6,237 bases of DNA from DATBMY01 sp036554605. GTDB lineage: Bacteria > Acidobacteriota > Blastocatellia > UBA7656. The position numbers and the translations under genes were made by a program. Below the pieces are notes generated by a model. The model ran no database searches. It was given only the letters and a program-made list of their open reading frames with translations, and had not been told where the DNA came from. The stretch spans positions 1 through 6,237 of the forward strand of contig DATBMY010000036.1 of the NCBI GenBank assembly GCA_036554605.1, given 5' to 3'. Positions 4,723 to 6,237 of this stretch are shown here, one piece after another. Every line of letters begins with the position of its first letter. The first letter of the stretch is position 1.

Positions 4723-6237
4723 CTATCTCAACAACTCACGCGGTAAACCTCGCAGGCTGTTTAGCCTGAATACGGGGAATGCGCCCTGGCCGCCCGTCTT
4801 TGTTGCCTCGTCGATTTGCGCGTCAAAATAGTTCCAGTTGACAAGGCCATCGTCGCTCTCAGGTTCGAGCAGATAAAAAATAAGCGCCGCCTTTGGCTGA
4901 TTCATCGGGATAATAAATGATCCCGCCGCGAACTCTTCCTTTGCGGCAATCGTAGAGGCGGTCACCCTTGATTCCTTGTGTCCCTGAAAAGCGCGCTCGG
5001 GCCTTTTTACCTGTTTGATAATGAATCTCTCTACGTCGAGCGCGGCGCGCTCCCTTAAGACCTCAACAATAATCCCGTGCGCGCGTATGAGCTTTACCGC
5101 GTCCAGCTGATCTGCCATCAGCAAGTAGGCTGCGGGCGCCTTCACCCTTCGAGTGGCTTGAAACTCGCCGTATTCTGTCATGCTGACAGCTCGCGCCTCA
5201 GTCGTAGCTTTGAGCCTGGGCCTGTTCGTACGCGGGTCGATCTCTCTGGTGACCGACCCGACAAGAATCTCAACTGGCTGCTTCGATTTCTTCAACTCAA
5301 AGCTCAAGCCATACCCAGTTTCGTTGCCAGCTGTATAGCCGGTCGTGTTGGCGCGCGAGTCCGCTTCGCGAATTAAGTTGGCGACCTCCGCTGAGTGAGC
5401 AGCGACAAACTCCAGAATTGTGCGGACGAATTTATCAGTCACGTCGACCCGCGACCTGAAATCGAGATAAGAATATGCTTCGCTAAGTATCGCTATACGG
5501 TTTCGAAGTCCTACGTAATTAGTTCCGAACCTTGGCCTGTGATCGAAAGTCGCCCAGGCCTTCGGAGTAGCCGACCTGTCGGGTACAAGCTCGCGTTGCG
5601 GGTTGGTGTCGTCAACGAAATTGCCATAATAGTATGCTCTGTAGTTATGCCGCTTCTTCAGCGCCTTTGTAACATCGGGCAAGAGTCGATCTCGCACAAA
5701 AGAAACGAGCCTGGTGTCGGTGTTCGGGTTAAGCGCCGGCGCATAAGTCAGTGCATAGCCATGGTATGAGCCGTTCGTAGTGTGGAGGTCGATTACAACG
5801 TGGGGGTCCCACCGGTTGAAAACATTCTCGATAAGGCCGCGCGCTTCGGGCGACTCCATCTTCATGAAATCACGGTTGAGATCGAGCCCCTGCGCGTTCT
5901 CTCGCACTCCGACCCCGCCGAGGGGGCCGTTCTGCGCTGTTCGATTTGTGATTGCGATCCTTTCGTTGCCGTCGGCGTTATAAATCGGTGCCACTAGAAT
6001 TATGAGCCTGTTTAACAACGAGGCGAGCGGGCCCTGGATGAAATCTCGCATTAGCTGCTGGGTTGCTTCTTTTCCCTCTACTTCGCCCGCATGGATATTT
6101 GCCATCACGAATACGATAGGCTTTCCGGTGGCTGTCGCTTCGGCCGGGGTCTTAACTCGTGAGTTTGAAAGTATGACGAGTGGCAATTTTCGCGCTTCGT
6201 TTGTTACGCCGAATGATTCGAGCTTCACATTCGGGCT
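4723..6237 (-). CDS. M14-family zinc carboxypeptidase (N-terminus beyond window end)
   Basis: A metallopeptidase of the M14 carboxypeptidase family, which cleaves C-terminal residues or related amide bonds using one zinc ion. Counting from the GTG at 6228, zinc ligands are His46 and Glu49 in NIHAGEVEGKE and His149 in VIDLHTTNG; Asn118-Arg119 in LDLNRDF bind the substrate carboxylate; and Glu250 in ILSEAYSY is the expected catalytic base. All key residues are present. The GTG is unlikely to be the true start: the frame stays open to the window edge (S-P-N before it) and the visible N-terminus begins inside the family's KLESFGVT strand, so a signal peptide and early residues are probably outside. 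The catalytic domain covers about 1-280; residues 281-501 form a C-terminal extension I cannot assign. Many relatives are secreted or periplasmic, but location cannot be seen here. Its stop faces that of the Cys-cluster gene across 22 bp with no evident terminator. Confidence 0.92.
   Translation of the reverse strand, partial: SPNVKLESFGVTNEARKLPLVILSNSRVKTPAEATATGKPIVFVMANIHAGEVEGKEATQQLMRDFIQGPLASLLNRLIILVAPIYNADGNERIAITNRTAQNGPLGGVGVRENAQGLDLNRDFMKMESPEARGLIENVFNRWDPHVVIDLHTTNGSYHGYALTYAPALNPNTDTRLVSFVRDRLLPDVTKALKKRHNYRAYYYGNFVDDTNPQRELVPDRSATPKAWATFDHRPRFGTNYVGLRNRIAILSEAYSYLDFRSRVDVTDKFVRTILEFVAAHSAEVANLIREADSRANTTGYTAGNETGYGLSFELKKSKQPVEILVGSVTREIDPRTNRPRLKATTEARAVSMTEYGEFQATRRVKAPAAYLLMADQLDAVKLIRAHGIIVEVLRERAALDVERFIIKQVKRPERAFQGHKESRVTASTIAAKEEFAAGSFIIPMNQPKAALIFYLLEPESDDGLVNWNYFDAQIDEATKTGGQGAFPVFRLNSLRGLPRELLR

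Noticed and set aside
1..6237. tRNA, rRNA, CRISPR, insertion sequence or prophage features
   Set aside because: I saw no cloverleaf, regular repeat-spacer array, transposase, integrase or terminal inverted repeat with target duplication on reading both strands.

Overview
The window is bacterial DNA of roughly balanced G+C, carrying seven protein genes and no RNA gene, CRISPR array or insertion sequence that I can see. The gene types (ECF sigma factor with ChrR-like and RskA-like anti-sigma factors, a bacterial Rad52-type protein, an M14 peptidase) would fit an environmental, possibly Acidobacteriota-like, chromosome. That assignment is inference from general familiarity, not from a marker gene.

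Layout. (1) Positions 1-833, plus strand: the C-terminal nucleotide-binding half of an ABC exporter, cut by the window start. (2) Positions 840-2964, minus strand: a three-gene regulatory operon read right to left, made of an ECF sigma factor (2365-2964), a soluble cupin-type anti-sigma factor overlapping it by ATGA (1769-2368), and a membrane-anchored RskA-type anti-sigma factor (840-1736). Both anti-sigma genes begin with near-identical zinc anti-sigma domains but end in different sensor modules, so one sigma factor appears to be held by two different sensors, one soluble and one in the membrane. (3) Positions 2965-3311: a divergent intergenic region with a good sigma-70 promoter toward the right and several inverted repeats, one overlapping the -35 box. 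(4) Positions 3312-4700, plus strand: a Rad52/Rad22-family single-strand annealing protein, a 99-nt spacer with two hairpins, and an unrecognised basic protein with an N-terminal five-cysteine cluster. (5) Positions 4723-6237, minus strand: an M14-family zinc carboxypeptidase cut by the window end.

How they fit together. The sigma/anti-sigma operon is a stress-sensing transcription switch. The rad52-like gene and the Cys-cluster gene look like a small DNA-repair unit under its own regulated promoter. The ABC exporter and the peptidase are flanking genes with no evident link to either unit. The best candidates for something undescribed are the Cys-cluster basic protein next to the Rad52 homologue, the palindromes controlling that pair, and the dual anti-sigma arrangement, whose shared 18-residue segment is encoded by almost entirely different codons.
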